A DNA stretch of 64,000 nt, taken from positions 16,083 through 80,082 of IMG/VR virus record IMGVR_UViG_3300046516_001541; one strand, 5' to 3'. Below, piece after piece: positions 43,229-51,786 of this stretch. The stretch comes from a virus. The notes under the pieces are model-generated. The model did no database searches and had not been told where the DNA came from. It saw nothing but the letters and a program-made list of their open reading frames with translations. Numbering within the stretch: position 1 is the first letter of the stretch; the number at the start of each line of letters is the position of its first letter. The position numbers were made by a program, and so were the translations under genes.

Positions 43229-43657
43229 ATGGCCAATCAGAAAATCAGTACTCTACCAGCCGCGGCGGCTTTGGTTGGCACCGAGCTTCTCGAGCTGGTG
43301 CAAGGAGGCACCAACGTCAAATCGACAGTAGGCGCCATTGCTACCGAGATTGCGACTCCAACCTATTCGGCCGCAGCTCTCACCGGTACGGATAACGTAG
43401 TCCTGCCAGGCTCGGGCGACTATGTTATTTCGGTGGATACCACGGCCGGTCCGATCACGTATACGGGATTTGTCGCGCAGCGAGACGGCCAGAAGCTTAC
43501 GTTCAATTGCGCGGGCGCTAACAATCTGAATTTCTCACCTCGGACAACGTCCGCTGCTGGCAATCAGATGCAGGCATCAGGAATTTCGTCCATTGTCGAA
43601 TTCGACAGCATCACATGGCAATATTCTCAAGGCGTAGGCAAATGGCTACAAATCTGA
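43229..43657 (+). CDS. Fibre-like protein, 142 aa
   Basis: Begins MANQKISTLP and is beta-rich with Thr/Ala/Gly (AAALVGTELLELVQGGTN, ATPTYSAAALTGTDN). Small fibre-tip or adapter proteins of this kind precede fibre genes in many phages. Its end overlaps the next gene start. Confidence 0.55.
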   Translation: MANQKISTLPAAAALVGTELLELVQGGTNVKSTVGAIATEIATPTYSAAALTGTDNVVLPGSGDYVISVDTTAGPITYTGFVAQRDGQKLTFNCAGANNLNFSPRTTSAAGNQMQASGISSIVEFDSITWQYSQGVGKWLQI

Positions 43658-45411
43658 AAACTCTTCTTGCGAGTCTCGTTTTCTCGCTGATCGCCACATC
43701 AGCACTGGCCCAACAATACAACCGGTTCGGGCCCGTCACGGGAGTCCTGAAAGGGAACGTCAGCTCGCCACAGACGTCCGCAGCGACGTCCGCCGACATC
43801 ATTGGCCTCTGGACCGGGACATGCTCAGCATCCACCTTTCTGCGTGGTGACGGGGCTTGTGCAGCTGGAGGCGTGCCCTCTGGCGCGGCCAATTTGGTAT
43901 ATGCGACGCCAAACGGATCTTCTGGCAATGCCACTCTGAGGGCGCTCCTAGGAGCGGACCTGCCACCGATTAATTTGGCATCGACCGCGAATGGTGGCGT
44001 GCTGAGCACGAGCATCCTACTCGGTACCAATGGCGGCACGAGCAACGGATTCTTTTCCATCACGGGGCCGGCGACCTCGCTGAAGACATTCACGTTCCCG
44101 AATGCTTCCGCGACTGTCCTCACTTCAAATACGCCAGTGACAGTTGCGCAAGGGGGCACGGGCGTCGCCACCTTGACAGCCAATAGCGTCCTGTTGGGTG
44201 AAGGGACCAGCAACGTTTCATCCGTGGCGCTGGGTGCGGATACGGTTCTGCGTGGCACCGCTTCGGCGGATCCAATAGCTGCGGCGGTCAATAATTGCGG
44301 CGATGCCACGCACGCGCTGTCATACAACACCACAACGCATGCTTTCGGTTGTCAGGCCATAACGTCCGGGGGCACAGGCACAGTCACCAGTGTCGCGGCC
44401 GGCACGGGTATTACCGCAAGCCCTAGTCCCATCGTAGGCAGCGGTACGATATCACTGGATCTAACCGCTACTAACACGTGGACTGGTCGGCAAACATTTA
44501 GCGGGGGATCCGGGGCGCCCGGCTATGTCACGGGTGCTGCGGCTGCAAGCGCATTATTTGAATTCGCTGGCAATGCTCAGACAGCGGGCACTACGTCCCT
44601 AGCCGTAGGACAGGACACTAGTGGCGACGCGGCAATTATCCAACGGGCCAATCGTCAGTTATATCTCAGCACGAATGGCTCGCAACGAGTCACTGTCTCT
44701 GGTACGGGACGTATTAACTTTCTTGCGCAGACATCGACTGGCGCGGCCGGCGCATCTTTCAATGGGCTCAACAACGCTGACACGGTGCTAGTGCAGAGTG
44801 GAACTACGACATCCCAAGGATTCGGACTGCGCGTACAGGCTGGCACCAACGCATCTGACTATTCGTTTCTAATAAATAATGCGAGTAACGGAACTACTCT
44901 ATTTGAAGTGTTTGGCGATGGCGGAACAGTCGTGGGTTCCCCGACCGGTGGATCACAGGGCGTTGGCACAGTCAACGCGACCGGCCTTTTCGTCAATGGT
45001 GCAGCTACTACCACTCAAACATCAGGAACGTTCACTGGAACGCTGACTGGGATGACAGGAAGTGTCACTGCAACATTTAAATGGCGGAAAATAGGCGGTT
45101 CGCTAGTCACATTATTTCTGGCTACCGGAACGGACCTCACAGGAACATCAAATACTACGGCAATGACCCTAACGGGTTTGCCGGCGGCGATTCAGCCCGC
45201 AATCCAAGTTTGCTTTTACAATGCCTCTGTCGAAGATAACGGTGGCAGTGAAGCGGCGAATAATTGCATTGCGGCCAGCGGCAGCACTGTCACATTCACG
45301 CCAGCCCAGGTCAATGCCGCTCCGGGAAAAGTAGTGGGTGGCGTCTTCACCGCCTCTGGCACCAAGGGCCTAACCGGTCCGTGGCAGATGATTTACGATC
45401 TCGGAAACTGA
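43642..45411 (+). CDS. Tail-fibre-like protein with signal peptide, paralogue of 13701
   Basis: ATG 43642 gives 589 residues beginning with a basic/hydrophobic segment ending ALA-QQ (about residue 23), a Sec-type signal peptide. The mature part shares GVLKGN, LWTGTCS and LRGDGAC with the fibre at 13701 and continues with Gly/Thr-rich fibre repeats (QGGTGVATLTANSVLLGEGT). An upstream in-frame start at 43615 would add nine residues and disrupt the signal. The two proteins are paralogues. Confidence 0.75.
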   Translation: MATNLKTLLASLVFSLIATSALAQQYNRFGPVTGVLKGNVSSPQTSAATSADIIGLWTGTCSASTFLRGDGACAAGGVPSGAANLVYATPNGSSGNATLRALLGADLPPINLASTANGGVLSTSILLGTNGGTSNGFFSITGPATSLKTFTFPNASATVLTSNTPVTVAQGGTGVATLTANSVLLGEGTSNVSSVALGADTVLRGTASADPIAAAVNNCGDATHALSYNTTTHAFGCQAITSGGTGTVTSVAAGTGITASPSPIVGSGTISLDLTATNTWTGRQTFSGGSGAPGYVTGAAAASALFEFAGNAQTAGTTSLAVGQDTSGDAAIIQRANRQLYLSTNGSQRVTVSGTGRINFLAQTSTGAAGASFNGLNNADTVLVQSGTTTSQGFGLRVQAGTNASDYSFLINNASNGTTLFEVFGDGGTVVGSPTGGSQGVGTVNATGLFVNGAATTTQTSGTFTGTLTGMTGSVTATFKWRKIGGSLVTLFLATGTDLTGTSNTTAMTLTGLPAAIQPAIQVCFYNASVEDNGGSEAANNCIAASGSTVTFTPAQVNAAPGKVVGGVFTASGTKGLTGPWQMIYDLGN

Positions 45412-45435
45412 TCTCAACTCAATTCAGAGAACACT

Positions 45436-46122
45436 ATGGCCACTCTCACCGAAACCAGTTCGTTTGACGCGACCATCAATCGTATCCTGACGACGGATCC
45501 CGTCCTGGGAGATGCCGCTACGGGAGCGGTGGCCAATCCTGCTAACCTGGGCCCGCAAGGGCTGACCAATCGCACGCGCTGGCTGTTTGATCAGAATACG
45601 GCGAATGTAGTCGCGATCAGCGCGATTGAGTCTGTGTTGCCGTCTTTGGCGCCATTGAATACGCCGGTTTTCACGGGGGCCCCGACCGCAACCACTCCGG
45701 GAACGCCGGACAACAGCACGCGATTGGCAACCACGGCCTATGTACAGAACAACCTGGCCTCATATGCGCGTCTGAATTCGCCAAGTTTCACGGGTTTCCC
45801 GGTCGCGCCCATTGCGCCTTTGGGCGATAGCACTACGCAACTCGCTACTACAGCATTTGTCAATCGTGGCGGATCACTCGCGGCCACAGGCTGGCGAGAA
45901 AATCCGGACGGGACAATTGAACAGTGGGGGACGGCCAATCCGGCTGGCGGCGGTGTGACAGTCACGTTCCCCGTGACGTTTCCTAACGCATGTTATAACG
46001 TGGATGCTATTAGCATCGCTGGTGCAGCAGTGCAAACCTGGCTTGGCGCAACTCCCACGGCAAGCTCGTTCTCGTTGCATAATTCAGGCGGCACATCATT
46101 GTGGCGCGCTCTAGGAAAGTAA
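45436..46122 (+). CDS. Tail fibre protein with gp53-like tip
   Basis: The 228-residue protein begins MATLTETSSF and is made of fibre repeats (FTGAPTATTPGTPDNSTRLATTAYV, FTGFPVAPIAPLGDSTTQLATTAFV). The C-terminus (ATGWRENPDGTIEQWG, FPVTFPNACYNV) is the gp53-like tip domain of phage tail fibres, a receptor-binding end. It precedes a fibre-assembly gene. Confidence 0.82.
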   Translation: MATLTETSSFDATINRILTTDPVLGDAATGAVANPANLGPQGLTNRTRWLFDQNTANVVAISAIESVLPSLAPLNTPVFTGAPTATTPGTPDNSTRLATTAYVQNNLASYARLNSPSFTGFPVAPIAPLGDSTTQLATTAFVNRGGSLAATGWRENPDGTIEQWGTANPAGGGVTVTFPVTFPNACYNVDAISIAGAAVQTWLGATPTASSFSLHNSGGTSLWRALGK

Positions 46123-46123
46123 C

Positions 46124-46501
46124 ATGGCAACTGACAATGCGGATTTCACCATGTTTTACAGCGCTGGACGTCGCGGGTTTTTCCATGGCCGCTTGCACAA
46201 GACGGCCATGCCCGCAGATGCCGTAGGAATCTCGGATGCCGATCATGCGGCACTGCTCGAGGCGCAGAATAATGGCCAAGAGATTGTGCCTGATGAGAAT
46301 GGCTTGCCGGTTGCCCGCGATCCGACTATCACGATCGAGATGCAGCGAAGTGCGCTAAAAGGGCAAATTGCCCTGATCGAAAGTCAGCAGGGGCGCGCAA
46401 TGCGTGAAGCGATAATCGGGATTCCTGGGGCTCTTGATCACCTCAAGACGATCCACAAGAAAATCGCGGATCTAGACGCACAGCTGGCGGCACTATCATG
46501 A
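46124..46501 (+). CDS. Tail fibre assembly protein
   Basis: The 125-residue protein begins MATDNADFTM with FYSAGRRGFFHGRLH, then LEAQNNGQEIVPDENG and a helical end (ALDHLKTIHKKIADLDAQLA), the usual form of fibre assembly proteins encoded directly after fibre genes. It ends in an ATGA overlap with the endolysin gene. Confidence 0.75.
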   Translation: MATDNADFTMFYSAGRRGFFHGRLHKTAMPADAVGISDADHAALLEAQNNGQEIVPDENGLPVARDPTITIEMQRSALKGQIALIESQQGRAMREAIIGIPGALDHLKTIHKKIADLDAQLAALS

Positions 46502-46962
46502 ATCGATATCTATCGCCATCTTTCACGCTTGAGGAGCTTTCTTTTTCCCAGGTTGCCGCGCGCAAGGGCATCGACAATACGCCGAACGATTTTGAGATCG
46601 CGAATCTGACGCGACTTTGCGCCGAGATCCTCGAGCCTGGCCGGCTTCTGCTCGGTGTCCCGCTACATATCGACAGTGGCTTCCGGGCTGCTTTGGTCAA
46701 TGCGGCAGTGGGTGGAGCTCGGAATAGTGCGCATCTGGATGGACGAGCTGCAGACTGCATCCCAATTGGGATCTCTCTCCAGGCGGCATTCGATCGTTTG
46801 CGGACATCGCAACTCCCCTACGACCAGATCATCATCGAGTGTAACGCCTGGATCCACTTGGCAATCGCGCCGACAGATGTTCCGCCGCGGCGTGAAGCGC
46901 TCGTGGCAAGCGGATATCCAGGCACTTGGACTTATCACGCTGTCATCAGCGCACCAGCATGA
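46498..46962 (+). CDS. Endolysin, M15-type peptidase
   Basis: The 154-residue protein has the M15 peptidase pattern: SAHLDGRAADC with His79 and Asp86 as likely zinc ligands, and WIHLA with His120 as the third. This family cleaves D-Ala cross-links of peptidoglycan. No signal peptide is visible, so it needs a holin. It opens the lysis cassette; the ATG overlaps the previous stop. Confidence 0.85.
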   Translation: MNRYLSPSFTLEELSFSQVAARKGIDNTPNDFEIANLTRLCAEILEPGRLLLGVPLHIDSGFRAALVNAAVGGARNSAHLDGRAADCIPIGISLQAAFDRLRTSQLPYDQIIIECNAWIHLAIAPTDVPPRREALVASGYPGTWTYHAVISAPA

Positions 46963-47465
46963 TGCCGGCGATCGAATTGCGGCTGATCATATATGCCGTC
47001 CTATCACTGGGGCTGCTCGGGGGCGCCGGTTGGACTGGGTACAAAATCACGTCGATGCATTATGAGACTGTGATGGGCAAAGATCAGACTGCCCGGGACA
47101 CAGCGGTTCAGACGGCGGAATTGAATGTGATCGCCCTACAAAAAGAGCGTGACACTCTCAAGCAACAGGTGGAGAAAGATCATGCGCTCATGGTGCAGAC
47201 CGACGCTACTGCTCGCGACGCTATCCTTGGCAGCGTGCGTGGGCTCGAAGACGCGCTACATCTCGGCGCCATGTCCAGACCAATGGATCATTCCGGAAAA
47301 CCTGGCGGAGCCGGCGCAGGGACCAGCAGCAATAGCGAGATTTCAAATCTCATTGGACAACTTAACGACAGCTTTAAAGAAGCTCTCGCCGGTTGTCAGC
47401 ACGATAGCACCGAGCTCACCGGGATCCTCGCAATAGCGCCGAAAGCGCCAATTTCGATCAATTAG
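46959..47465 (+). CDS. i-spanin (Rz-like)
   Basis: Starts at ATG 46959, overlapping the endolysin stop. The 168-residue protein has an N-terminal transmembrane helix (LIIYAVLSLGLLGGAGW) and a helical, coiled-coil periplasmic part (NVIALQKERDTLKQQVEKDH). With the embedded o-spanin it forms the complex that disrupts the outer membrane at lysis, so the host is Gram-negative. Confidence 0.8.
   Translation: MMPAIELRLIIYAVLSLGLLGGAGWTGYKITSMHYETVMGKDQTARDTAVQTAELNVIALQKERDTLKQQVEKDHALMVQTDATARDAILGSVRGLEDALHLGAMSRPMDHSGKPGGAGAGTSSNSEISNLIGQLNDSFKEALAGCQHDSTELTGILAIAPKAPISIN
47182..47436 (+). CDS. o-spanin (Rz1-like), embedded in Rz gene
   Basis: An 84-codon gene in a different frame within the i-spanin gene begins MRSWCRPTLL with a lipoprotein signal ending LSLAAC (lipobox). 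The rest is polar with Pro and Asn (SAPCPDQWIIPENLAEP). Ribosome-binding site GGAG precedes it. Overlapping Rz/Rz1 architecture is typical. Confidence 0.85.
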   Translation: MRSWCRPTLLLATLSLAACVGSKTRYISAPCPDQWIIPENLAEPAQGPAAIARFQISLDNLTTALKKLSPVVSTIAPSSPGSSQ

Positions 47466-47782
47466 AATTCCGGATCCGCCAGCGGCGGCATCGGGGCGAT
47501 TGGAGCAGATTTCGCCGCCACGGCGGCGGCCTGATGCTCAGCGAGGGCGCGTTCCATGGCTGGACCAAAGCGTTCACCGTAGAGACGGCGACCGCATGCC
47601 TGCCAGGTCTCGGGCTCCTTCTTCCCGTTCATGGCATTGCGTCGACCGTGCGGTGTCGTGGCGCCATAGCCCTTGGCGATGACGAATCGAGCGAAATGTT
47701 CGATTTGCGCCGGCCGAAACTGTTCGTAGTAATCGCAGACATCAGCCAGCGTGAAAAGAGGTTTTCCGCCGCTCGGTTCCAT
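47462..47782 (-). CDS. Phage protein, 106 aa
   Basis: Starts at ATG 47782 (MEPSGGKPLF), overlapping the upstream stop as TGATG. Helical N-terminal part (LADVCDYYEQFRPAQIEHFARFVI), basic middle, Ala/Pro-rich end. It is the last gene of the leftward block 47.5-51.7 kb and converges on the spanin genes. Function unknown. Confidence 0.55.
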   Translation of the reverse strand: MEPSGGKPLFTLADVCDYYEQFRPAQIEHFARFVIAKGYGATTPHGRRNAMNGKKEPETWQACGRRLYGERFGPAMERALAEHQAAAVAAKSAPIAPMPPLADPEF

Positions 47783-48429
47783 CAGACCGCCGGCGGCAAT
47801 CTCGCGCGATATTGCGGGCAATTGCCCTGATGTCCTGGGCCTACTGGACCGTCATGTCCGCAGGAGCACAGAGACGCGCCGGCTTTCTCCGAAGCTCCAT
47901 AGCTGGCGGGCAGCGTGCGCAGCGCGTCGATGGCATACCCGAAGATGTCCCGCTCGCCCTCTAACTGCTCGCGGCAGCCAAGGATCGATTCATGGGTGCT
48001 CTTGAGGGAACTGATGCGCCCATCGCGGAACCGCTCCAGCAGGCCAATAGCGAGCGCTACGCGGCACGGATCGCGGGCGACCGCTAACGTCTCGTGCGAG
48101 AGTCCAGCCACGTATTCATTCCACCCACAGTCGCAAGCGGGGGCCCGTGCTTTGTAGTGCGCAAGGCGATATGCGCAATTGCTGGCGTGGTCGCCATACT
48201 TGGCTACGGTCCCGCGCAGCCGCTCAACTTCTTCGCACAGCCACTCGATATCATCGATGCCCGCCTGGCGTGGTGTCTGTTTAATAATGCCGAGACGTTC
48301 AATTGAACTCGGATTTCCAATCGGCCGATAACACTTCTCACAAAGCGACCCGAGGCCGTGATCGACTAGCGCGGGCTCTGGCTTGGAGCAGTCGCAATAC
48401 TCATTTGAGGTGCGAGCAACTTCGTTCAT
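47782..48429 (-). CDS. Cys-rich phage protein, 215 aa
   Basis: Begins MNEVARTSNE with YCDCSKPEPALVDHGLGSLCEKC, a zinc-ribbon-like start, a helical middle (GIDDIEWLCEEVERLRG), CDCG, and CSCGHDGPVG near the end. Starts at ATG 48429 with an ATGA overlap. Function unknown. Confidence 0.6.
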   Translation of the reverse strand: MNEVARTSNEYCDCSKPEPALVDHGLGSLCEKCYRPIGNPSSIERLGIIKQTPRQAGIDDIEWLCEEVERLRGTVAKYGDHASNCAYRLAHYKARAPACDCGWNEYVAGLSHETLAVARDPCRVALAIGLLERFRDGRISSLKSTHESILGCREQLEGERDIFGYAIDALRTLPASYGASEKAGASLCSCGHDGPVGPGHQGNCPQYRARLPPAV

Positions 48430-48980
48430 GATCGCTCTTCGCTGACTTTCGGTGCCTTGCTGATGACCTTATCAACCTCTTCATCGAGTCGATCGCCTGA
48501 TAGGTGGCACACCTCTTTGTCCCCGAAAATCTCGACCGTGACATCATCGCTCGCCTTGGCGGCTCTCAGGCAACGATAGCGGGCCGCGTCGCGTATATCG
48601 TTTGTCGGAGGAATGCACATCAGTCCCAACGTCTCCGGGAATTTCTTGGCATCCTCCAGACCTCGCGCATAGCCTTTCTCCTCCTCTCGGAGCAATGCTG
48701 TGCTGTGCTGAGCGCCGAGCGCATAAAACTGCTGAAACGCCGCGTTATCCTCTTGATGATATATGCGCAACTCTTGCTGCGCCTCGCGGAGCATTTTCAC
48801 GATCAACCCTTCCGTGGCGTTCAACTTACAAGCCACGTTGTCCGCGCAATCATCGATTTGAACGCCGAAGTGATCGGCCGCTGCGGCGTGGTCGGTAAAA
48901 ACTTCGTCGCAATGGAAACAACGCCATTCTTTTTTAGTTGCTTCAGTTGAAGCGGGAGCGACGGTGACAAGGTCATTCAT
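48426..48980 (-). CDS. Phage protein with N-terminal C2H2-like finger
   Basis: The 184-residue protein has KKEWRCFHCDEVFTDHAAAADHFG near residue 18-42, a C-x2-C...H-x4-H finger, then a long helical region (MLREAQQELRIYHQED, ALLREEEKGYARGLEDAKKF) and a charged end. Recurrent in phages; function unknown. ATG 48980. Confidence 0.65.
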   Translation of the reverse strand: MNDLVTVAPASTEATKKEWRCFHCDEVFTDHAAAADHFGVQIDDCADNVACKLNATEGLIVKMLREAQQELRIYHQEDNAAFQQFYALGAQHSTALLREEEKGYARGLEDAKKFPETLGLMCIPPTNDIRDAARYRCLRAAKASDDVTVEIFGDKEVCHLSGDRLDEEVDKVISKAPKVSEERS

Positions 48981-49186
48981 GTTGGTAGCACCTTAAGCGC
49001 TCGTTTTGGCACTTGCGTTGTCATATTTCCGCTGATGGTCTCTAATCCACCGATCAATTTGAATCGGCTGCCAGGCACCGCCTTGATCGTATAGCGGAAA
49101 CCGTTTTCTCCTACGATCATGACTCGCACAGGCCCGCGGCCTGAAATTGTGATTTCGCCGAATCGTTGCGGCTTTTCGGCACTCAC
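48977..49186 (-). CDS. Small beta-rich phage protein, 69 aa
   Basis: Starts at GTG 49186, overlapping the upstream stop (GTGA). Begins SAEKPQRFGE after the initiator and is beta-rich with basic patches (ISGRGPVRVMIVGENGFRY). No family recognised. Confidence 0.55.
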   Translation of the reverse strand: MSAEKPQRFGEITISGRGPVRVMIVGENGFRYTIKAVPGSRFKLIGGLETISGNMTTQVPKRALKVLPT

Positions 49187-49626
49187 GGTTCTGAGATTCC
49201 CAGTTCTTTGTTGGCAACGCGACCTAATGCCTCGTCATCGATATCAAACAGTCCTTGAGCGCCCCGCCATGGCCATGGGCCGATACAACTCACCTTGTCC
49301 AATATAAAGCACCATGGACCGCTCGTATGCTCGTGGAGCGTCAACCATGGATATTTCAGCAAAATCGCAGGACTCACAGTATCGAGATGCACGCAATCGA
49401 CCAGCGTCGCAATGGCGATCACGGCGCCGAACGACATCTGGGCAACCGGAATGTTGTAACTAACATCAACCGTTTTAGTCTCGTCGAGACTAAGCCAGTT
49501 ACGATTCTTGCCAGCGTGGATATAAAGCGGTCCGCGATAAGGCGTCGACCACGTTCGATTCTCGACCCGCTTTGCGCCGCGCGCGATCAAAGTTGCATAC
49601 GGTTCGCATATTGTTAGTGCTTTCAT
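49183..49626 (-). CDS. ASCH-domain protein
   Basis: The 147-residue protein begins MKALTICEPYATLIARGAK then RVENRTW, the ASCH fold signature. ASCH proteins bind RNA or modified bases in other systems, and phage copies are thought to act on host or phage transcripts, but the activity is unproven. It lies between a 51-residue membrane gene and a small protein. Confidence 0.72.
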   Translation of the reverse strand: MKALTICEPYATLIARGAKRVENRTWSTPYRGPLYIHAGKNRNWLSLDETKTVDVSYNIPVAQMSFGAVIAIATLVDCVHLDTVSPAILLKYPWLTLHEHTSGPWCFILDKVSCIGPWPWRGAQGLFDIDDEALGRVANKELGISEP

Positions 49627-49778
49627 ATGAGCGCCAACTTTACAACGCCGACCACTACCATGAGGAAGAAAAACACGGATGTGATCTTATCCATGATATC
49701 GGGCGCAGGATTGTTCACGATCCATATCCCAAATACTCCAAACAGAACCAAAACGATATCTGCCACCAGAGCGATCAT
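49623..49778 (-). CDS. Two-span membrane microprotein, 51 aa, holin candidate
   Basis: Begins MIALVADIVL. Two hydrophobic spans (about residues 2-21 and 33-50) flank a short polar loop (NNPAPDIMDK). GGAGAGG precedes the ATG, which overlaps the upstream stop as ATGA, and its stop overlaps the next ATG. Two-span proteins of this length can be holins, and none is next to the endolysin. Other readings, such as a superinfection-exclusion or host-membrane factor, are open. Confidence 0.6.
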   Translation of the reverse strand: MIALVADIVLVLFGVFGIWIVNNPAPDIMDKITSVFFFLMVVVGVVKLALI

Positions 49779-50335
49779 ATGCCTCTCCGATTTTCCCTAT
49801 CATCATGGGCTTGCTTGGCAAGCTCGGGATTTTCTGCAGCCCTATCACGCGAGTGTTCTCTTGCATGCTCTGCTCGCGTCAATGATTGCAAATTCGTAGG
49901 AACATCGTTCATGGTATTTCTATCTTGATGATGCACCAACATTCCTTTTGGGAGCGGCCCATGATTTTCTTCCCACACTAACACCGCTCTCAGCTTCCAT
50001 ATATTCGGATCGCTAATCTTTACCCATGCACGCGGACCGTCTGATTTATGCGTTCGAATACGAATGCTGCCGATCGGCAACCATTTTTCAGAACATCGAC
50101 CTTTTTTATATTCAGTTTCAGGGTTTAGATGCAGTCCTTTCAATCCGGCATTCCATGTTTTATGGCCGTGTTGGAACCAACTTGGATTGCTTTTGGCTGG
50201 CTTTCTTGTTGCATTCAAATTAGCCACCATAGCCAATCCCCTGCAGCGACGTGAGCAGTACTTGAATCTTTTTACCCACGATGGCGGGATTCTTTTTTCT
50301 GCGCTGCACTGGATGCAGTATACCAATATGCTCAT
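49775..50335 (-). CDS. HNH endonuclease
   Basis: The 186-residue protein has an N-terminal zinc finger (CIQC then YCSRRC) and the HNH core near residues 135-149 (LVHHQDRNTMNDVPTNLQSL). It looks like a free-standing HNH endonuclease of homing type. The DNA here is more AT-rich than its surroundings, consistent with a mobile gene. ATG 50335 overlaps the upstream stop. Confidence 0.78.
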   Translation of the reverse strand: MSILVYCIQCSAEKRIPPSWVKRFKYCSRRCRGLAMVANLNATRKPAKSNPSWFQHGHKTWNAGLKGLHLNPETEYKKGRCSEKWLPIGSIRIRTHKSDGPRAWVKISDPNIWKLRAVLVWEENHGPLPKGMLVHHQDRNTMNDVPTNLQSLTRAEHAREHSRDRAAENPELAKQAHDDRENRRGI

Positions 50336-51438
50336 ATGCCCATGCCAATCTGAGTTGAACGCAGGCTGTTTGCCATTTTGACATACTCAGGGTTTAGTTC
50401 GCACCCTATATAATTTCTTCCCAAATCCAATGCAACAGATCCAACAGTGCCTGATCCGTGGAATGGATCGAAAATCGTATCGCCTGGCCGGCTACCGGCC
50501 AGAATGCAACGGCGAACCAATTCCTGGGGGAACGTGGCGAAGTGTGCGCCCGGGAACGGTTCGGTCGGAATTTTCCAGACTGTACGGATGTTGCGCGTCG
50601 AAACAGTGTCTGTTACCACAGCTGAAAACGATTCGTTTTGCTTACGCTCGCGCCGGTTAGCGCCGCGTCCAAATTTGTTTGAATCATCCATTGTCTGTTT
50701 CGCACGAGCATGATCTTTTGCGCTGTGAGAGCCTTCGCCGGTGGCCCAGCCTGAGACGGGTGTCTGTGCTTTCGGATTGACGCCACCGGTCCGCGGCTTT
50801 TCATCCGTGGCGTATCCCCAGCCAACTCCTGTATGCGACTTGGCCGCGCGAGCATGCGATTGAGGACTGGCGGGTTCAGCAATTGCGGCGGCATCGTAGT
50901 GATATTGCGCGGACTTGGCGAACAGAAAAATATACTCATGGCCTTTCGTGGGTCGATCGGTCATGGATTCCGGCATCGGATTCGATTTTTCCCAGATAAT
51001 GTCGGACCGCAGCCACCAACCCTCGTCCTGCAGCGCGAATGCGACTCGCCATGGCTGGCCCATCAAATCCTTGGGCTTGAGTCCGGTGATTCGCTTACTG
51101 CGTCCAACACGTTTACGATTCGCATCATCGAGATAGGCTTGTTTCCCGCCGGTCTCGCCACCCCATTTGCCATCATTGGCATAGGCATCGCCGAGATTCA
51201 GCCATAGTGTTCCATCATCGGCGAGTATGTCGCGCGCAAGGTGAAACACTTCAACAATCTGCTCCAGCCATTCGCTGAGCGAAGGTTCCAGTCCGATGGC
51301 ACCATCGACGTCATAATCCCTCAAACCCCAGTAGGGAGGCGACGTGCAGATTGTTTGAACCTTTACGCCATCGGCGATCATCTGTCGCATCAACTTGCGG
51401 CAATCGCCAACATGCGTTTTGTTGAGCCAGTCATTCAT
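50332..51438 (-). CDS. DNA methyltransferase, beta-type order
   Basis: From ATG 51438 the protein has 368 residues. TSPPYWGLRDY (residues 32-42) is the catalytic motif and FDPFHGSGT (323-331) the SAM-binding motif, in the order of beta-class amino-methyltransferases; TSPPY is more usual for cytosine-N4 than adenine-N6 enzymes. No restriction partner is nearby, so it is probably an orphan protective or regulatory methylase. Confidence 0.8.
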   Translation of the reverse strand: MNDWLNKTHVGDCRKLMRQMIADGVKVQTICTSPPYWGLRDYDVDGAIGLEPSLSEWLEQIVEVFHLARDILADDGTLWLNLGDAYANDGKWGGETGGKQAYLDDANRKRVGRSKRITGLKPKDLMGQPWRVAFALQDEGWWLRSDIIWEKSNPMPESMTDRPTKGHEYIFLFAKSAQYHYDAAAIAEPASPQSHARAAKSHTGVGWGYATDEKPRTGGVNPKAQTPVSGWATGEGSHSAKDHARAKQTMDDSNKFGRGANRRERKQNESFSAVVTDTVSTRNIRTVWKIPTEPFPGAHFATFPQELVRRCILAGSRPGDTIFDPFHGSGTVGSVALDLGRNYIGCELNPEYVKMANSLRSTQIGMGI

Positions 51439-51445
51439 TTCCTGA

Positions 51446-51691
51446 CTATTCCGTGAATCCCTGCCAATCGCAAGGCGGCTGAGCTGCATCGACGCGAAAA
51501 CCAACAGCTCCGTATTGCGAGCACTGCCACCATCCCGCCATTGAGGAATTGCGCCGCAGCTCGCGCGCGCATTTCGGGCAGCGACCGGTAGCGACCGCTC
51601 GGCGCACCTCGGCACGGGCTGCCTCCATGCGAGCGTGACTCGCTTTGTTCGCGGCACGAGTGGAAGTACGTTTCTGGGCGGCGGTCAGCAT
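51446..51691 (-). CDS. Small zinc-ribbon protein, first gene of leftward block
   Basis: The 81-residue protein begins MLTAAQKRTS. GRCPKCARELRRN, WWQCSQYGAVGF and CDWQGFTE form a zinc-ribbon-type core seen in many phages. CGGAG precedes ATG 51691. It is the first gene after the leftward promoter at 51728-51756. Confidence 0.7.
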   Translation of the reverse strand: MLTAAQKRTSTRAANKASHARMEAARAEVRRAVATGRCPKCARELRRNSSMAGWWQCSQYGAVGFRVDAAQPPCDWQGFTE

Positions 51692-51727
51692 GATGAAAGA
51701 CTCCGGGAGAATTGCTTGATGAATTTG

Positions 51728-51756
51728 AATGTACGCACATTTGCGTAGCTTGTCAA
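51728..51756 (-). promoter_or_regulatory. Leftward promoter of the 47.5-51.7 kb block
   Basis: Minus strand: TTGACA (51756-51751), 17 bp, TACATT (51733-51728). An inverted repeat lies between the boxes (next entry). Its -35 overlaps the -35 of the divergent repressor promoter, so the two compete. Confidence 0.7.
51732..51747. promoter_or_regulatory. Palindromic operator between divergent promoters
   Basis: TACGCA-CATT-TGCGTA, perfect 6-bp arms. It covers the spacer and part of the -10 of the leftward promoter and lies just upstream of the -35 of the rightward one. The adjacent HTH protein (51787-52029) is the natural candidate to bind it. Confidence 0.6.
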
Positions 51757-51778
51757 GCAATCCGTGGATGTGTAGAAT
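51750..51778 (+). promoter_or_regulatory. Rightward promoter of the HTH gene, nearly leaderless
   Basis: TTGTCA (51750-51755), 17 bp, TAGAAT (51773-51778). The ATG at 51787 is 8 nt after the -10, so the transcript would begin at or within about two bases of the start codon, like lambda cI from PRM. Confidence 0.65.
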
Positions 51779-51786
51779 CCTGCTGC

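Noticed and set aside
43611-44333. Minus-strand frame of 240 codons within the second fibre gene
   Set aside because: Val/Pro-rich antisense of fibre repeats; no supporting features.
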